Under the pieces are notes generated by a model that made no database searches, was not told the DNA's origin, and saw only the letters and a list, made by a program, of their open reading frames with translations. A DNA stretch of 64,000 bases. It comes from Apostichopus japonicus (Eukaryota > Echinodermata > Holothuroidea > Aspidochirotida > Stichopodidae). Positions 62,952 through 64,000 of the stretch are shown here, piece after piece; within the stretch, counting starts at the first letter, position 1, and each line of letters starts with the position of its first letter. The stretch lies in assembly GCF_037975245.1 (NCBI RefSeq), contig NC_092583.1, positions 13,421,764 to 13,485,763 on the forward strand, given 5' to 3'. A program made the position numbers and the translations under genes.

Positions 62952-64000
62952 GTAAGCTCTGTACAAATCTTTATGTAACCCAATTCATATGAACACCCAT
63001 ACACCCCCTCACACACATGCTGATACAATGAATCATCATGGCAGATCTTTAGGGTCAGTTGGCGACCTGGAATATTGTCTTAAAGTTGCGAAGAATTGAA
63101 AATAGCAAAGCAAAATACTTGGCTCTTCGATATATATGGAAAGGTTTGAGGGGGTTGGGGGAGGTGGGGGGGAATGGAGTTGCCTATATTGTCACTTGTT
63201 TCAGAAAGAGATGTTTACACACTTTTTTAAAGGATGGCTTTGGGCACCAAATTAAATTTGATAAGTTGCAGGCTGTTCAAAGTCACTGCTATAAGGCCAT
63301 GAACATTGTACTGCTGTACCAGTTTTAATTTTTGAGAAATTACCCTTTAAACATCAGAGGCTAATCAATTAAAGCAGCTGCACTACAAAGTCTAACCAGG
63401 GAGTTGTTATGGAAACTACCTGTTCTAACAAACACACCATTATATCAGTTCATCAGATTCAATGCAAAACTCCATTGGAAAAGATTAAAGATGTATAAAA
63501 TGAAAGATTTGCATTAACATTGAGAAGCTGTCATCATCAATTTTGCCTTAAAGGAGCATTCCAGACATTTAGCATGTTAGAACGGAATATCTTGAAGACC
63601 GTGCTAGCTATGGAAACTACACTAGCACTGAAATGTTTTTATATTCTTGAGTTGGTATCACATTTTGTTTCAAACCTACCTAACTCTTACCCAAACAAGA
63701 TTGTAATTGATCACAGCAAGACTCACCTCTAGATGTTTTCATCAAATGAAGGTTGATGAAAGCCCTCATCAGCTTGACACTTTTCATGTGAGTGCTGTTG
63801 TATGCAAAAAGCAGACTTGTGAGTTTTCAAAAAATTTGGACTTATTGCTTCACTATTTGTTTTAAACAAAAATTAACTCATCAATCTGAAAGTCTACATT
63901 TTCCATGAGATTTCAGACTCGAGGTGCATCACATCATCATTGATGAAAGTCAACTCAAAAAGCTACTATAAGCTGAATAAGTCCTGTTTGTAATGAAAAT
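62952..64000 (+). other. Start of next gene 2 intron
   Basis: No further LDLa exon before the window ends. About 63520-63580 (TGTCATCATCAA...TAAAGGAGC[A/T]TTCCAGA) resembles 6559-6600 in gene 1, an unnamed dispersed repeat. Confidence 0.5.

Overview
This is animal nuclear DNA. Coding sequence sits in many short exons with GT-AG introns, all on the + strand, and the introns are full of transposable elements and simple repeats. The repeat set (Penelope-like elements with hammerhead-type motifs, hAT-type DNA transposons, tRNA-derived repeats, recurrent TAGGCCTA-like words) would fit a marine invertebrate deuterostome such as an echinoderm, but that is an inference and no species marker was seen.

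Two giant LDL-receptor-family genes lie head to tail. Gene 1 (512-14663, 13 exons visible, 5' part outside the window) is the C-terminal end of an LRP2/megalin-like endocytic receptor: a six-bladed YWTD beta-propeller, an EGF-like domain, two more EGF-like modules, a transmembrane helix and a ~100-residue tail with FSNPNF and VENPY motifs. Gene 2 (18330 to beyond 62951, 24 exons visible, 3' part outside the window) is the N-terminal end of a similar receptor: signal peptide, seven LDL-receptor class A (LDLa) repeats, two EGF domains, one complete YWTD propeller, an EGF domain, then at least ten more LDLa repeats. All exon joins listed keep the reading frame. Gene 1 gives 556 residues after a partial first codon; gene 2 gives 1107 residues plus one base. 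LDLa repeats are mostly one per phase-1 exon, the layout that allows repeat gain by exon duplication.

Layout: 1-14.7 kb, gene 1 with repeat-bearing introns (degenerate satellite 0.7-1.2 kb, MITE at 4.9 kb, 55-bp minisatellite at 9.6-10.2 kb). 14.7-18.3 kb, AT-rich probable 3' UTR and intergenic DNA. 18.3-30.1 kb, first exon and 11.6-kb first intron of gene 2, with tRNA-like repeats, a truncated Penelope-like element (20.3-21.7 kb), two MITEs, and a nest of transposons at 24.96-29.94 kb. 30-43 kb, second intron and a recent ~1-kb tandem duplication carrying an LDLa exon; only the first copy is interrupted, by two transposons (35584-38631 and 38818-41196), and the second copy keeps both empty sites. 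43-64 kb, the remaining gene 2 exons separated by introns of about 0.3-2 kb.

Both genes are expected to make cell-surface receptors that bind ligands through LDLa clusters, release them through the propeller/EGF modules at low pH, and are internalised through NPx-type tail motifs. No prokaryotic-type system, CRISPR array or operon is present. The most notable observations are the dated LDLa-exon duplication, the multi-level transposon nest, several hAT-type elements whose ends are built of short palindromic modules, and ribozyme-like Penelope motifs, one of them as a 49-bp-arm inverted repeat.
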